Shown one piece after another: positions 1-8,663 of a stretch of 64,000 bases of DNA. Numbering within the stretch: position 1 is the first letter of the stretch; each line of letters opens with the position of its first letter. The notes beneath the pieces were generated by a model. The model worked only from the letters and a program-made list of their open reading frames with translations. It searched no databases and had not been told where the DNA came from. A program made the position numbers and the translations under genes. The stretch is from DATHZQ01 sp963823505 (GTDB lineage: Bacteria > Actinomycetota > Acidimicrobiia > Spongiisociales > UBA5794), in contig CAWGLY010000005.1 of NCBI GenBank assembly GCA_963823505.1, positions 558,001 through 622,000 of the forward strand. Reading direction: 5' to 3'.

Positions 1-302
1 ACGTTGCAGGGGATGCCCGCCTCAGCCAACGCCGAGGAGAACGCGGCCGTCAGCCCAATCGCTTCGAGGTCGCTGTGGATATCCAGCGTCAGCCAGGCCG
101 CCACGAAGTCGTAGCGCCAACCGCGGCGGTCTGCGACGGCGGTCGTAGCGACAACCGTTGTGCCCTCGTCTTCGGTCAGAACTGCTTCTATACCATCGCC
201 CACTTCGACTGGCCCGTTGACTCCGACGAATACGAACGAGCCCGGTCGGCGACTGATCGTGAGACCCTCCAGCATCTTGGAAAGGTCAGTCTCTCCCTGC
301 AT
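1..302 (-). CDS. ACT-domain protein (DUF2241/ACT_7 type), C-terminus off the window edge
   Basis: Reverse-strand reading from an ATG at 302 gives an open frame to the window edge, about 100 residues. It begins MQGETDLSKMLEGL and later has a WLTLDIHSDLEAIGLTAAFS stretch followed by AGIPCNV. This order (GETDL start, a beta-rich middle, then the H-S-x-L-E-A-x-G-L-T motif) is typical of small stand-alone ACT-domain proteins related to aspartokinase regulatory domains, which are thought to bind amino acids. The last 20-30 residues of the family are missing because the window begins here. It is divergently oriented from the next gene. Family assignment is recognition; ligand and role are unknown. 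Confidence 0.8.
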   Translation of the reverse strand, partial: MQGETDLSKMLEGLTISRRPGSFVFVGVNGPVEVGDGIEAVLTEDEGTTVVATTAVADRRGWRYDFVAAWLTLDIHSDLEAIGLTAAFSSALAEAGIPCN

Positions 303-458
303 CGAGTGATTGTACTGTGAGGGGCAACACCGGCGATCGGGGCCGTGTCGAGGCGGATCCCGATGTCAGCACGTTCCCTGCCGTCACCGACTCGCGACGG
401 TATTCTTGGTGGAAGCGTCGATGGTGACGCAACGGTGCGTCCGCTGAACGGAGTCCGC

Positions 459-1034
459 GTGAACCCCAAAGTTGATTCGCACATCAAACGGTCCGAGAAG
501 TGGCCGGACGAGATGACCGATCTGCGACGGATCCTCCTCGATTCCGGATTGACCGAGGAGATCAAGTGGGGCAAGCCTTGCTACAGCCATCAGGGCAACA
601 ACATCGTCATCCTCCAAGAGATGAACGAGTTCCTTTCGTTGATGTTCTTCAAGGGTGCCTTGCTGAACGATCCCGAAGGTGTTCTCGTGGCGCAGGGGCC
701 GAACTCACGATCGGCTCTTCGCATGCAGTTCACCTCCGTTGAGGACGTGGCTGGGCTGGCCGACACCGTGACGGCCTACATCGACGAGGCCATCGATGTC
801 GAGGAGGCGGGCCTGGAAGTGGACCCGGCACCGGAGCTCATCTTGGTCGAAGAGCTCCAGGGTCGCCTCGACAGAGACCCGGCCCTGAAGGCTGCTTTCG
901 AGGCGCTCACGCCTGGCCGGCAGCGCGAATACAACCTGTACTTCGCAGCCGCCAAGCAGGCGAAGACTCGCGAGACACGAGTCGAGCGACATGCACAGAA
1001 GATCCTGGACGGCAAGGGCTTCCGCGACGTCTGA
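459..1034 (+). CDS. YdeI/OmdA-family protein (DUF1801 fold)
   Basis: This 191-residue protein matches the YdeI-type family almost end to end: NPKVDSHIKRSEKWPDEM at the start, EEIKWGKPCYSHQGNN near residue 40, MFFKGALLNDP near 70, and a basic tail EALTPGRQREYNLYF with KQAKTRETRVER. The start is placed at the GTG at 459 because it has a GGAG about five bases upstream and gives the family N-terminus (NPKVD). An open frame continues further upstream but looks noncoding. Family members bind small ligands in a cavity and have been linked to bacteriocin or peptide resistance in enterobacteria; the role here is unproven. A second, different YdeI/OmdA-like protein lies at 33214-33825. Confidence 0.85.
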   Translation: MNPKVDSHIKRSEKWPDEMTDLRRILLDSGLTEEIKWGKPCYSHQGNNIVILQEMNEFLSLMFFKGALLNDPEGVLVAQGPNSRSALRMQFTSVEDVAGLADTVTAYIDEAIDVEEAGLEVDPAPELILVEELQGRLDRDPALKAAFEALTPGRQREYNLYFAAAKQAKTRETRVERHAQKILDGKGFRDV

Positions 1035-1037
1035 TGC

Positions 1038-1748
1038 TCACGCGGCTGGATCGCGAACGTTCTGCGGCCGGATGTCGAGGTGACCGACAGCGCGCTGAGA
1101 TGAGGGCCGTGTACGCGGAGAGGTGCCCGCGTCGAGGATCACGTCGACGCCGTACTCGGCCAAGGAACGCGCTACCTCCCGACGGAAGGTTCCGAGCGAA
1201 TGCCTCCGGTTTCGCAGATCGCGGGGGAGGCGCCTGTAGTGCTTTCGGCACAACGCGGTGGCGGTCCCCCGGGTGGGGATGACCCAGCGGGGCGTGCGAT
1301 CGCAGCGTTCATGTGTGAAGCCATCTTGAGCGCCGTCGCACCAAATGACAACGCGGAGTGGGCCCTCTACCAGGGCAAGGACCGTGCCGGCCGGGAGGGT
1401 CGGCTGCACCTGTGACGCGAGCACGCGAACTCGACCGCTGACCGCGACCGAGCTGACCGCACGTGCCTTCCCCGTCGCTTCCTCTGGCTCGTGCAGACTG
1501 CACGGACAAGGGCCGTGGTCTGTGGTGCCTGGTCGTCTACAAGCGACGGCAGCGACGCTGCTACGCCACACCGTGTTGAGAGTCCCGATGAGTGCGAAGG
1601 CATCGCTACCGTCGGGGCGTGGCTGCCAGCCCAGACGCCACCAGCGATGGCTCGTGACGAAGCCAATGTCGTCGAACGGCTCAGCGGCAACCGCCGAAGG
1701 CTGCGGATCGAGTCGTTCCGGTGCCGGAGCCGGCGCGGTGTGCATCAT
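1038..1748 (-). CDS. Hypothetical protein, possible zinc-binding C/H cluster
   Basis: I do not recognise this 236-residue frame. Support for coding is its ATGA overlap with the stop of the upstream stress-protein gene (1745-2677), which suggests translational coupling, and a plausible C/H cluster near residues 140-170 (WCDG, HERC, LCRKHY) that could bind a metal. Against it, the amino-acid make-up is rich in Arg and Pro and antisense frames are also open. A diverged copy of its N-terminal coding region (APAPERLDPQ followed by SAVAA) occurs at about 15667-15722 in the mosaic segment. It would be the third gene of the antiporter/stress operon reading leftward from 4548. Confidence 0.42.
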   Translation of the reverse strand: MMHTAPAPAPERLDPQPSAVAAEPFDDIGFVTSHRWWRLGWQPRPDGSDAFALIGTLNTVWRSSVAAVACRRPGTTDHGPCPCSLHEPEEATGKARAVSSVAVSGRVRVLASQVQPTLPAGTVLALVEGPLRVVIWCDGAQDGFTHERCDRTPRWVIPTRGTATALCRKHYRRLPRDLRNRRHSLGTFRREVARSLAEYGVDVILDAGTSPRTRPSSQRAVGHLDIRPQNVRDPAA

Positions 1749-2677
1749 GAGGCCTTCTCTCCTCCGCTCGATTGCCCTGCGCTCACATCCGAGGCGGCGA
1801 CCATCCCAACAAGCTGTCCGTCCGGGGTGACCACGCCGACCGGTCCACCGTTGTGTTCGTCGAGGACGAGCCAGATGTGTTCGATTGGTTCGTCGGCGTA
1901 GACCATGGCAGGAGCCTCTGCGACAGCGCCGATCTCGATGTGCCCCGGAACACCAAGCAGCTGGCTGCGGCGAATCGTGCCGGTGAGCCTGCCGTGGTCG
2001 GCGACGAGCACGACGGGCTCAGTGGTCACCTCGAGCACGTTCCGGATGCGCATGTGGGTGATCACGGCCGCAGGCGGGCGCATCACCTGGTAGACGCGGC
2101 GCCTGTCTTCGCGGACGACGACGACACCGCCAGGAGCGGCGACCTTCAAGCGCACGCCGGGGCCGAAGAACTGTCGTTGAAACCAGGATCCACCAGGCGC
2201 TCCGATCACAACCATGGCTCCAGGAGGCAGTGAGGCGACGAGGTCGCTGGGGTGCTCTGCGTGAACCGCCTCCAAGGGCAGGTCGATGCCTGCGCCGGCG
2301 ACGTCAGCGAGGGCCCGGAGCGCAGCTGGGCGGTGCTCGGGCCGCCTATAGGCTTTCACGACCTTGGCTGGGACGCGGAGCCGTTCCGCGGCACGCAGTG
2401 CCGTAGATGCGGCGAGTAGGGAGTGGGGGCCGCCACCGACGGCGGCGACGATCCGGTCGACGCTCGTCAGGGTGACGTCGTGCGGTACCGCAATCGAGCA
2501 GAGTTCGATTGGCGGCACCTGGGGCGTGACGTGGAGCGTTGCCCTTGTCTCGATGAGGGTGGTCGCGACGTTGGTGCCGGTCCGAACCGCTCGTCCGTCG
2601 GCGAGTAGCTCTGCCAGGTCACGGCAGGCCGGACTGCCGGACCACACCACCCTCCAATCGTGACCGTGGGTGCTCAT
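1745..2677 (-). CDS. Universal-stress-like protein with C-terminal CBS region
   Basis: A 310-residue protein. Residues about 1-190 look like a universal stress protein fold: alternating hydrophobic strands and helices, with PPGAMVVIGAPGGSWFQRQF resembling the nucleotide-site loop of Usp domains. Residues about 195-300 look like a CBS pair or CBS-like module (VMRPPAAVITHMRIRNVLEV, then GVVTPDGQLVGMVAASDV). The start codon overlaps the last bases of the antiporter gene (ATGA, 2674-2677), so the two are probably co-translated. Such proteins usually sense adenine nucleotides, so it may regulate the antiporter. No signal peptide, so cytoplasmic. The CBS part is clearer than the Usp part. Confidence 0.72.
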   Translation of the reverse strand: MSTHGHDWRVVWSGSPACRDLAELLADGRAVRTGTNVATTLIETRATLHVTPQVPPIELCSIAVPHDVTLTSVDRIVAAVGGGPHSLLAASTALRAAERLRVPAKVVKAYRRPEHRPAALRALADVAGAGIDLPLEAVHAEHPSDLVASLPPGAMVVIGAPGGSWFQRQFFGPGVRLKVAAPGGVVVVREDRRRVYQVMRPPAAVITHMRIRNVLEVTTEPVVLVADHGRLTGTIRRSQLLGVPGHIEIGAVAEAPAMVYADEPIEHIWLVLDEHNGGPVGVVTPDGQLVGMVAASDVSAGQSSGGEKAS

Positions 2678-4548
2678 CGCGCCGGCCGCGGCTCTGCGAA
2701 GCTGGGCTCGATGCTGGCGACGGGAATTCCGACGTGGTCGCCTTCTGCGTGGTCGAGCGCCGTCATCGGTCGGGCCGGACAGCGGTGAGTCAGCCCCAAC
2801 ATCTGGTCGCCGGCATCAGGCGCTTCAATCTCGCTGAGCATGACGATTTCGCCGCGGCGCCGTACCAGGAGCGCGACTGGCTCCTCATCGGAGGAACCGC
2901 GGTTCGATATCGCCGCGTCGGCCGGCGGCTCGATCGGACCGACGTATGCGGAATGGTGCAGGATGCGACGGTTCCAAAGCTCCAAATCCAGTGGGGTGTC
3001 GGTGATGGGCCGGCTCGAGTCGTCGAGGTTCTGACGGAGCGACGTGGCGTCGTCGCCGGTGAGCGCCACAGAAGCAACGGGGATGCAGTAGTCGCGGGTG
3101 GCTCGTTGCGCCACGAGCACATTGACAGAGGCGTTGCCCGTGATGCAGATGATGCGAAGAGCATCGGCGGCGCCCGCCTGGCGCAGAATCGACTCGTCGA
3201 GGGCGTTGCCGTGGATCGCGTCCAGCCCTCGGGCTCTGGCGTCGTTGCAGTGGTCGAGGTTCGTGTCGATGAGCCGCACCCAGCCCGATTCGGTCAACGC
3301 AGCGGCGATGTGTCGGGCGACGGGGCCGGCGCCAACAACGATCGATCCTTCCCGCATCGAGCTACGCACGAGTCCGTCGTGGCTGCGCAGCCAGTGGACG
3401 GCACGGGTCAGCAGGAAGGGGACGGTCGCCGTTGTCACGAGGGCCATGAGCACCAGCACCGAGAAGACCGTCTGGTCGATCAGGCCACGCTCGAGCGCCA
3501 GCTCCGCGGCGATCACCTCAACGGCGCCCCTGCCGTTCATGCCGGTGCCTACGGCAAGTCCCTCTCGCCACCCGCGGCCACTCGGTAGGTAGAAGATCGT
3601 GGTGCCGGCGATCTTGCCGACGGTCGCCACTGCGATGACCGTCACGAGCAGGAGAGGCTCGGTCCACACGACGCCGAGGTCGACGTGGAATCCCGCTGTG
3701 ACGAAGAAGATCGGGGCGAGCAATCCGACCGACAGCCTGAACACGAGCTGCTCAATGTCCCGGAACATTCTCGGTTCAAAGAGGCTGGGGCGCAGGAGCA
3801 GACCGGCGAAGAACGTCCCCAGGATGCCGTGCAGACCGGCGAGCTCGGCGGCTGCGCCGTACACGAGTGCCACGATCACCACGATGAGGAACTGAGTCCC
3901 TCGATCGACTCGGCGGGTCCGAGTGAGAAACGCGGCGCCGATCGGAAACAGCCGAATGCCGACCGCCAGCGACAGGACGATGAACACCACAGCCTTGACC
4001 GCGACGATTGCGACGGCGCCACCTGAGACTGCACCTGTGTCGCCTGCACCGAGGAGAGCCGAAAACCCGATCAGCGCAACGAGGTCGGCGATCAACGCTC
4101 CAGCCATCATGACGTGAGCTATGCGGGTGTCGAGGATGCGCAGGTCGACCAGGATCCGTGACTTGGTGGCAAGCGACGTGAGGCCCATGGCGAGAGCGAC
4201 AAACAGCCCACTGCGAGTGGACAGGCCGAATGCCGTGGCGAGCCAGTAGCCGGCGGCCGCAGGGACGACGAACCCACCGACCGCAGCGAGAAAGGCCGGC
4301 CACGAAGAACGGCGAAGATCGCCGAGATCGAGGTGCATCCCGACGTACAACATCATGACAAGGACCCCAACCATCGCAAGGACCGACAGGGCCTCATCGG
4401 CTGCGAGCACGCCCAGGGCAGCGGGGCCGAGGGCGATACCGGCAATCAACTCGCCGAGGATGGCCGGATACCCGAGCCGCCGAGCCACCGCGCCCCCGGC
4501 GACCGCAGCTGCCAGTACCAGTGCGAGGTTGAGGAGGTGAATCTCCAC
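2674..4548 (-). CDS. CPA2-family cation/proton antiporter with TrkA-N domain
   Basis: A 624-residue protein. Residues about 1-390 are a polytopic membrane domain with CPA2 features (GYPAILGELIAGIALGP near residue 27, many glycine-rich helices). From residue 398 a Rossmann TrkA-N domain begins (EGSIVVGAGPVARHIAAAL, then GNALDESILRQAGA), which binds NAD(H) or nucleotides and gates K+ or Na+ efflux in KefB-like proteins. It is the first gene of a leftward operon with the Usp/CBS protein and faces the response-regulator gene across about 190 bp, which should hold two divergent promoters. Which cation is moved cannot be read from the sequence. Confidence 0.9.
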   Translation of the reverse strand: MEIHLLNLALVLAAAVAGGAVARRLGYPAILGELIAGIALGPAALGVLAADEALSVLAMVGVLVMMLYVGMHLDLGDLRRSSWPAFLAAVGGFVVPAAAGYWLATAFGLSTRSGLFVALAMGLTSLATKSRILVDLRILDTRIAHVMMAGALIADLVALIGFSALLGAGDTGAVSGGAVAIVAVKAVVFIVLSLAVGIRLFPIGAAFLTRTRRVDRGTQFLIVVIVALVYGAAAELAGLHGILGTFFAGLLLRPSLFEPRMFRDIEQLVFRLSVGLLAPIFFVTAGFHVDLGVVWTEPLLLVTVIAVATVGKIAGTTIFYLPSGRGWREGLAVGTGMNGRGAVEVIAAELALERGLIDQTVFSVLVLMALVTTATVPFLLTRAVHWLRSHDGLVRSSMREGSIVVGAGPVARHIAAALTESGWVRLIDTNLDHCNDARARGLDAIHGNALDESILRQAGAADALRIICITGNASVNVLVAQRATRDYCIPVASVALTGDDATSLRQNLDDSSRPITDTPLDLELWNRRILHHSAYVGPIEPPADAAISNRGSSDEEPVALLVRRRGEIVMLSEIEAPDAGDQMLGLTHRCPARPMTALDHAEGDHVGIPVASIEPSFAEPRPAR

Positions 4549-4742
4549 GACGATCTCCGTAGCTTCGTCCTCTTCAGAGCAGCATGCCCGTCGGACACGA
4601 CAGTGCGATTGCCGGTCGGCGCGAATTGACCGAAGATAACGCGCACGAAGCGCGCAGCTTCGTCACAATCTGGTTGAGGACCGCGTGTTCGATCCGGACA
4701 GGGATGAGACCCGGTCCGGTGCAACTCTGGAGTTGAGGTGAC

Positions 4743-5459
4743 GTGACTCACGACCTGGGCGGCGGTACGCGTCGATCGCGGGTGCTGGTCGTCGAGGACG
4801 ACGACCGCATCCGGGCTGCGCTGCGCCTCGCGCTACGGGACGAAGGCTACGTCGTCGATGACGTCCCCGATGCCGAGACCGCCGTCGCCCAGTTCCACGC
4901 CGCACGCCCTGACGTCGTCCTCCTCGACATCATGCTTCCCGGAATGGGCGGTCTCGATCTGTGTCACCACCTTCGGCGTTCGAGCGACGTCCCGATCATC
5001 ATGGTCACGGCACGGGATGACTCCCACGACGTCGTCGCGGGACTCGAGGCCGGCGCCGACGACTACGTGACCAAGCCGTTCGTCGTCAAGGAGCTCGCAG
5101 CCCGAATCCGAGCCCTGCTGCGTCGCACCAGAGCCCCGGTGGCGGAGCCATCGCGACTCCAATTCGGCGACCTCGTCGTCTCCGTCGAAGAAGGCACGGT
5201 CACACGTGGCGGGGAGCCGGTCAGCCTCACCCGGACCGAGTTTCTGCTGTTGTGTGAGCTGATCGACAACCCGCGTCGCGTCCTGTCGCGGGATCAACTC
5301 CTCACGAGCGTCTGGGGCTACGACTACTACGGAGACACGAGGATCGTCGACGCCCACATCGGGCGCCTCCGCAAGAAGATCGAGCTGGATCCGTCTGCGC
5401 CTTCCCACGTCACCACGGTGAGGGGTCTGGGCTACAAGTTCTTGCCGGAACCCGGATGA
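4743..5459 (+). CDS. OmpR/MtrA-type response regulator
   Basis: A 238-residue two-domain regulator. The receiver domain has the acidic pair in VVEDDD (residues 17-21), phospho-acceptor D62 in VVLLDIMLPGMGG, T89 in MVTARDD and K111 in VTKPF. A winged-helix DNA-binding domain follows from about residue 145 (SLTRTEFLLLCELIDNPRRV, RIVDAHIGRLRKKIE, TVRGLGYKF). The GTG start at 4743 follows GAGTTGAGGTGAC. It is five bases upstream of the kinase gene and forms a three-gene unit with it and a GerMN lipoprotein, the order of mtrA-mtrB-lpqB in actinobacteria. By analogy it may respond to envelope or osmotic conditions, which fits the surrounding ion-transport genes. Confidence 0.9.
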   Translation: MTHDLGGGTRRSRVLVVEDDDRIRAALRLALRDEGYVVDDVPDAETAVAQFHAARPDVVLLDIMLPGMGGLDLCHHLRRSSDVPIIMVTARDDSHDVVAGLEAGADDYVTKPFVVKELAARIRALLRRTRAPVAEPSRLQFGDLVVSVEEGTVTRGGEPVSLTRTEFLLLCELIDNPRRVLSRDQLLTSVWGYDYYGDTRIVDAHIGRLRKKIELDPSAPSHVTTVRGLGYKFLPEPG

Positions 5460-5463
5460 CCAC

Positions 5464-6870
5464 ATGACGGGATCCGCAGGACGAGCGGCGACCGAGACGC
5501 CCCGTCGCTCACGAAGTCTGCGGCGCCGGATCATCGTCCGGTTCGCCGGCGTCGCGCTTGCCTTGTCGTGTGGCGTCGGCGTCTCGACATATCTCGTCGT
5601 CCGCAATGCAGTCATCGAGGATCGTGAGGCCGCGGCCCTGAATCAAGTCACCACCGACCTACGGGCGATCGTCGCGTCCCTGGACGTTGCCGGGCTCAAC
5701 CAGGCCGAGGTATTGGCCAGGCTGCGCCCTCCGGCGAGGTCACGGCCACTGCTGGCCATGGACGGGGAATGGTACGCAGCGTCTCTGCTCGTCCAGCCCC
5801 GAGACCTGCCCGTGGCGCTTCAGGACGCCGTCTTCGCAGGTGCTGCCGCCAAGCAGCGCTTCGCCGTCCGCGGCGTCCCCGTCCTCGGCATCGGCGTGCC
5901 GCTGTCGGGTGGCGCAGGCGGCTACTTCGAGGTCTTCTCCCTCCAGGACGTCGACGACATGCTCAACACCATGGCGCGCAGTCTCCTCCTGGCCGGGGCC
6001 ACCGCCACTGCGCTCGGAGCGCTCGCCGGCTGGGGCATCGCCCGGCGCATCCTGCGCCCACTCGCCGAGGTGAGCGACGTCGCAGCCCGGATAGCCGCAG
6101 GTGAGCTCGATACACGACTCGATGAGCGGGCCGACCGCGATCTCGCCCGCCTCACGGCGTCATTCAATGCCATGGCACACTCGCTGGAACAACAGATCAA
6201 GCGCGAGGCCCAGTTCTCGTCGGACGTGTCGCACGAGCTGCGCTCGCCTCTCACGACGTTGGCCACGTCCGTGTCGGTCCTCGAACGACGCCGGACCGAG
6301 CTCTCGGCGGATGGTCAGGAGGCTCTGGACCTGCTCGCCGACGACCTGAAACGATTCACGACGCTCGTCACCGATCTCCTCGAGATCTCACGCTACGACG
6401 GCGGCGTAGCCCACATCGAAAGCACCCCGGTCGAAATCGGGGGCTACATGCGACGGACACTGGTTCGACTGGACCACGCCCACGTACCTCTCACGATCAC
6501 CTCCGACGCGGAAAACGCCGTCGTCCTTGCCGACGAGCGCCGGCTCGAGCGCAGCCTGGCGAACGTCCTCGACAACGCCAGGTTGCACGGAGGCGGCGCA
6601 ACTGCGGTCACGGTTCGCGCCGACGACAGCCGCGTCGAGCTCATCATCGACGATGACGGACCCAGCGTGCCTCGCAGCGAGCGCGACGTCATTTTCGAGC
6701 GCTTCGCCAGAGGCTCGTCCACCGGACGTCCGCGGAGCGGGGAAGGCAGCGGCCTCGGCCTCTCCCTCGCCCGCGAGAACCTGCGTGCCCAGGGAGGCAG
6801 GATCTACGTCGAAGACGCACCCGGTGGCGGCGCCAGGTTCGTGATCGAGCTTCCGAGGGTCGACGCATGA
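5464..6870 (+). CDS. MtrB-like sensor histidine kinase
   Basis: A 468-residue membrane kinase. A basic start is followed by TM1 at about 22-48, a ~120-residue extracytoplasmic sensor region, TM2 at about 172-192, a HAMP linker (RRILRPLAEVSDVAARIAAG), then the dimerisation box with phospho-acceptor H257 in DVSHELRSPLTTL. The ATPase domain shows an N box (NVLDNARLHG, near 366), a D box (IIDDDGPSVP, near 398) and a G2 box (GEGSGLGLSLA, near 428). All catalytic motifs are present. It lies directly after the response regulator and overlaps the following lipoprotein gene by ATGA. The pairing is strongly supported; the stimulus is unknown. Confidence 0.92.
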   Translation: MTGSAGRAATETPRRSRSLRRRIIVRFAGVALALSCGVGVSTYLVVRNAVIEDREAAALNQVTTDLRAIVASLDVAGLNQAEVLARLRPPARSRPLLAMDGEWYAASLLVQPRDLPVALQDAVFAGAAAKQRFAVRGVPVLGIGVPLSGGAGGYFEVFSLQDVDDMLNTMARSLLLAGATATALGALAGWGIARRILRPLAEVSDVAARIAAGELDTRLDERADRDLARLTASFNAMAHSLEQQIKREAQFSSDVSHELRSPLTTLATSVSVLERRRTELSADGQEALDLLADDLKRFTTLVTDLLEISRYDGGVAHIESTPVEIGGYMRRTLVRLDHAHVPLTITSDAENAVVLADERRLERSLANVLDNARLHGGGATAVTVRADDSRVELIIDDDGPSVPRSERDVIFERFARGSSTGRPRSGEGSGLGLSLARENLRAQGGRIYVEDAPGGGARFVIELPRVDA

Positions 6871-7403
6871 GGCACCTGTTCCTCGCCGTCATCGTTGCGG
6901 CATTGCCCGCCTGTGGTGTCCCCCTGCAATCGTCGCCGGAGGCGCTCGGTCCGGGGATCGGTCCTGAGGCCCCGCTCGAAGTACCGACCGCCGATGGAAC
7001 GGCCGACGGCGCCGTCTACATGGTCGACGGCGAGATGCTGGTCGCCGTGGCGCGTGGCACGACGACAGAGCCAGCCGACACACTCCAGCAACTGCTCGCC
7101 GGACCGACCGCTCAGGAGGAAGCGGCAGGCCTGCGAACTGCGATTCCCGCCAGCAGCGTCGTGCGACAGGTTTCCGTCGCAGAAGGAGTAGCCACTGTCG
7201 ACGTATCACCGGAATTCGCCGGGGTAGGCGGACAAGAGGAGATCATGGCCATCGCCCAGCTCGTCCTGACTCTGACCGCCAGGGGCGTAGAACGCGTCAC
7301 CATCCACCTCGAGGGACTTCCCGTCGCCCTGCCGCTACCGAATGGCGTGCTCGTCACAGATCCGGTCGGCTTCGACGACTACCAGGTCCTGATCGACCGG
7401 TAG
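6867..7403 (+). CDS. Short GerMN-domain lipoprotein (LpqB-like position)
   Basis: A 178-residue exported lipoprotein. The signal peptide MRHLFLAVIVAALPAC gives a lipobox with Cys16. Residues about 55-175 form a GerMN domain (LLAGPTAQEEAAGLRTAIP, then VDVSPEFAG, then TDPVGFDDYQVLIDR at the C-terminus). In actinobacteria the equivalent gene after mtrB encodes LpqB, with GerMN plus a long beta-propeller; here the propeller is absent and the protein ends after GerMN. The start overlaps the kinase stop (ATGA, 6867-6870). It probably modulates the kinase at the outer membrane face. Its 3' 350 bp are duplicated nearly exactly at 15726-16078, and a diverged antisense fragment lies at 14888-15030. Confidence 0.85.
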   Translation: MRHLFLAVIVAALPACGVPLQSSPEALGPGIGPEAPLEVPTADGTADGAVYMVDGEMLVAVARGTTTEPADTLQQLLAGPTAQEEAAGLRTAIPASSVVRQVSVAEGVATVDVSPEFAGVGGQEEIMAIAQLVLTLTARGVERVTIHLEGLPVALPLPNGVLVTDPVGFDDYQVLIDR

Positions 7404-7663
7404 TCGGGGTAGTCGTAGAAGTCGGGACTGTTGTCAAGAGGTTTGTTGGACGCGTTCGGCTGCTTCGGCAGCGTGTGGTGGTTTGCCGGGTGTTGGTCTG
7501 CGGGGTGTGAGTGGTGGAGCGGCAATTCGGTCGGGGTGGTCGCGTCGTCAGCCGGTGGCGGTGATCCGTAGGTGTCGCCGCCGCTCGACGAGGCCGACGA
7601 CAAACGGAAGAAGCGACAGATTTCCGTCGCGCCGCCGATGCGCCGACCTGCTCCTCGAGCCGC
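7404..7663. other. Intergenic stretch with no supported gene
   Basis: Frames are open on both strands but give low-complexity His/Pro/Thr- or Arg-rich translations with no recognisable motif, so I do not call a gene. The GTTG/GTGG-rich text near 7480-7570 may be decayed mobile DNA, but I cannot name a family. Confidence 0.4.
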
Positions 7664-7966
7664 TCAGGAGTCTGAGCCAAGCTTCGCAATCAGTTCGAGG
7701 AGAGCACCGATTTCGACATTGCGTTCGTGGGGGTGGCGGAGGGGCTGTTCTCGGCTCACTCGGTAGTGATTGCGGCGGCCGATTCTCTCGTGGCTCAAGT
7801 AGCCGGCAGATTCAAGGTCAGCCACGATCCGCTGAGTAGACCTCTCGGTGATACCCGCTATTGAGGCGATGTCCCGAGCCCGGATGTCGGGGTTCTGGGA
7901 GATGATGAGGAGAACCCGAGCGTGGCTTGTCAGGAAAGTCCAAGAACCGCTCTCGAAGTCGCTCAC
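7664..7966 (-). CDS. MarR-like winged-helix regulator
   Basis: A 100-residue protein that is essentially one winged-helix domain: SWTFLTSHARVLLIISQNP, a helix-turn-helix with DIASIAGITERSTQRIVADL near residues 32-52, and a wing with GYLSHERIGRRNHYRV. The tail REQPLRHPHERN followed by GALLELI is shared by a set of small actinobacterial MarR-like proteins often found beside stress and ion genes. It is read divergently from the TraR/DksA-like gene at 8191, and the 220 bp between them could hold its operator. Effector unknown. Confidence 0.77.
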   Translation of the reverse strand: MSDFESGSWTFLTSHARVLLIISQNPDIRARDIASIAGITERSTQRIVADLESAGYLSHERIGRRNHYRVSREQPLRHPHERNVEIGALLELIAKLGSDS

Positions 7967-8190
7967 GTTCCCGTCTCCATCGCCTGCCCATCATATGTGA
8001 GGTATCTCGCGTTTTCTGCGACATGCCTATAGACGCGTCATATTTGTCGTGTCATAATGGGCGCATACCAAGGGGAGTATCCCACCTCAGCGATGCCGTC
8101 ATCACGGCCGCCAGGCCCGGCGCGCTGGCCTTCGGGCGGGAGAGACCTTCGTAGACGGAAGATCGAGTCGACGAAGGTCAGGAGTTCGCA

Positions 8191-8586
8191 GTGGTCCCCT
8201 TTCAGTCACCTCACCGCCCGCTGACAATCGGCACCAGCGACGGAAAGCCTCGACGTCTCGGCATCTCCGCGTCGATGAAGGTCTACTCGGAATCGGAGTG
8301 GCGGCGCCAGTCGCAGTTGATCGAGGAAGGCGTCCGGCTGAAGGATCTGCTGGGACGCCTTCGGTCAGCGGCGACCAACCGTGCGGAGTACGAGCCCCAC
8401 GACGTCACCGACGACGAAGCGGCGCTCCAGGCCGATGCGGTCGAGGCGCGACTGGCGGCGGTGGAGGCTGCGCTTGATCGAATCGAGGCGGGTGAGCACG
8501 GGCTGTGTCGGGTGTGCGGGTCGGGGATTGCCGAGGAGCGGCTTGATGCTGTGCCCGCCACCGACATGTGCCGGGCGTGCGTCTGA
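8191..8586 (+). CDS. TraR/DksA-family zinc-finger protein
   Basis: A 131-residue protein with a coiled-coil-like acidic helical region (residues 70-100) and a C-terminal four-cysteine zinc finger, C106-x2-C109 and C127-x2-C130 (LCRVCGSGIAEERLDAVPAT region). This is the TraR/DksA arrangement; such proteins bind the secondary channel of RNA polymerase and adjust promoter choice in stress. The GTG at 8191 is chosen because AGGAG lies six bases upstream. An internal ATG at 8275 is also possible, and a diverged copy of the N-terminal region in the mosaic (15123) begins at the equivalent ATG. It heads a run of genes with CBS-BON, Usp and P-type ATPase proteins. Confidence 0.77.
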   Translation: MVPFQSPHRPLTIGTSDGKPRRLGISASMKVYSESEWRRQSQLIEEGVRLKDLLGRLRSAATNRAEYEPHDVTDDEAALQADAVEARLAAVEAALDRIEAGEHGLCRVCGSGIAEERLDAVPATDMCRACV

Positions 8587-8663
8587 TGGTCGCAGCACAG
8601 CCAAACCGGGTCCCGGTGTCGCGTCTCCAGCGCTGGGAGACCCTGAGTTCGTGAGGAGGCGGC

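Noticed and set aside
7379..7603. Small His/Pro-rich reverse-strand protein
   Set aside because: Composition is that of a shadow frame in GC-rich DNA and no ribosome site or motif supports it.
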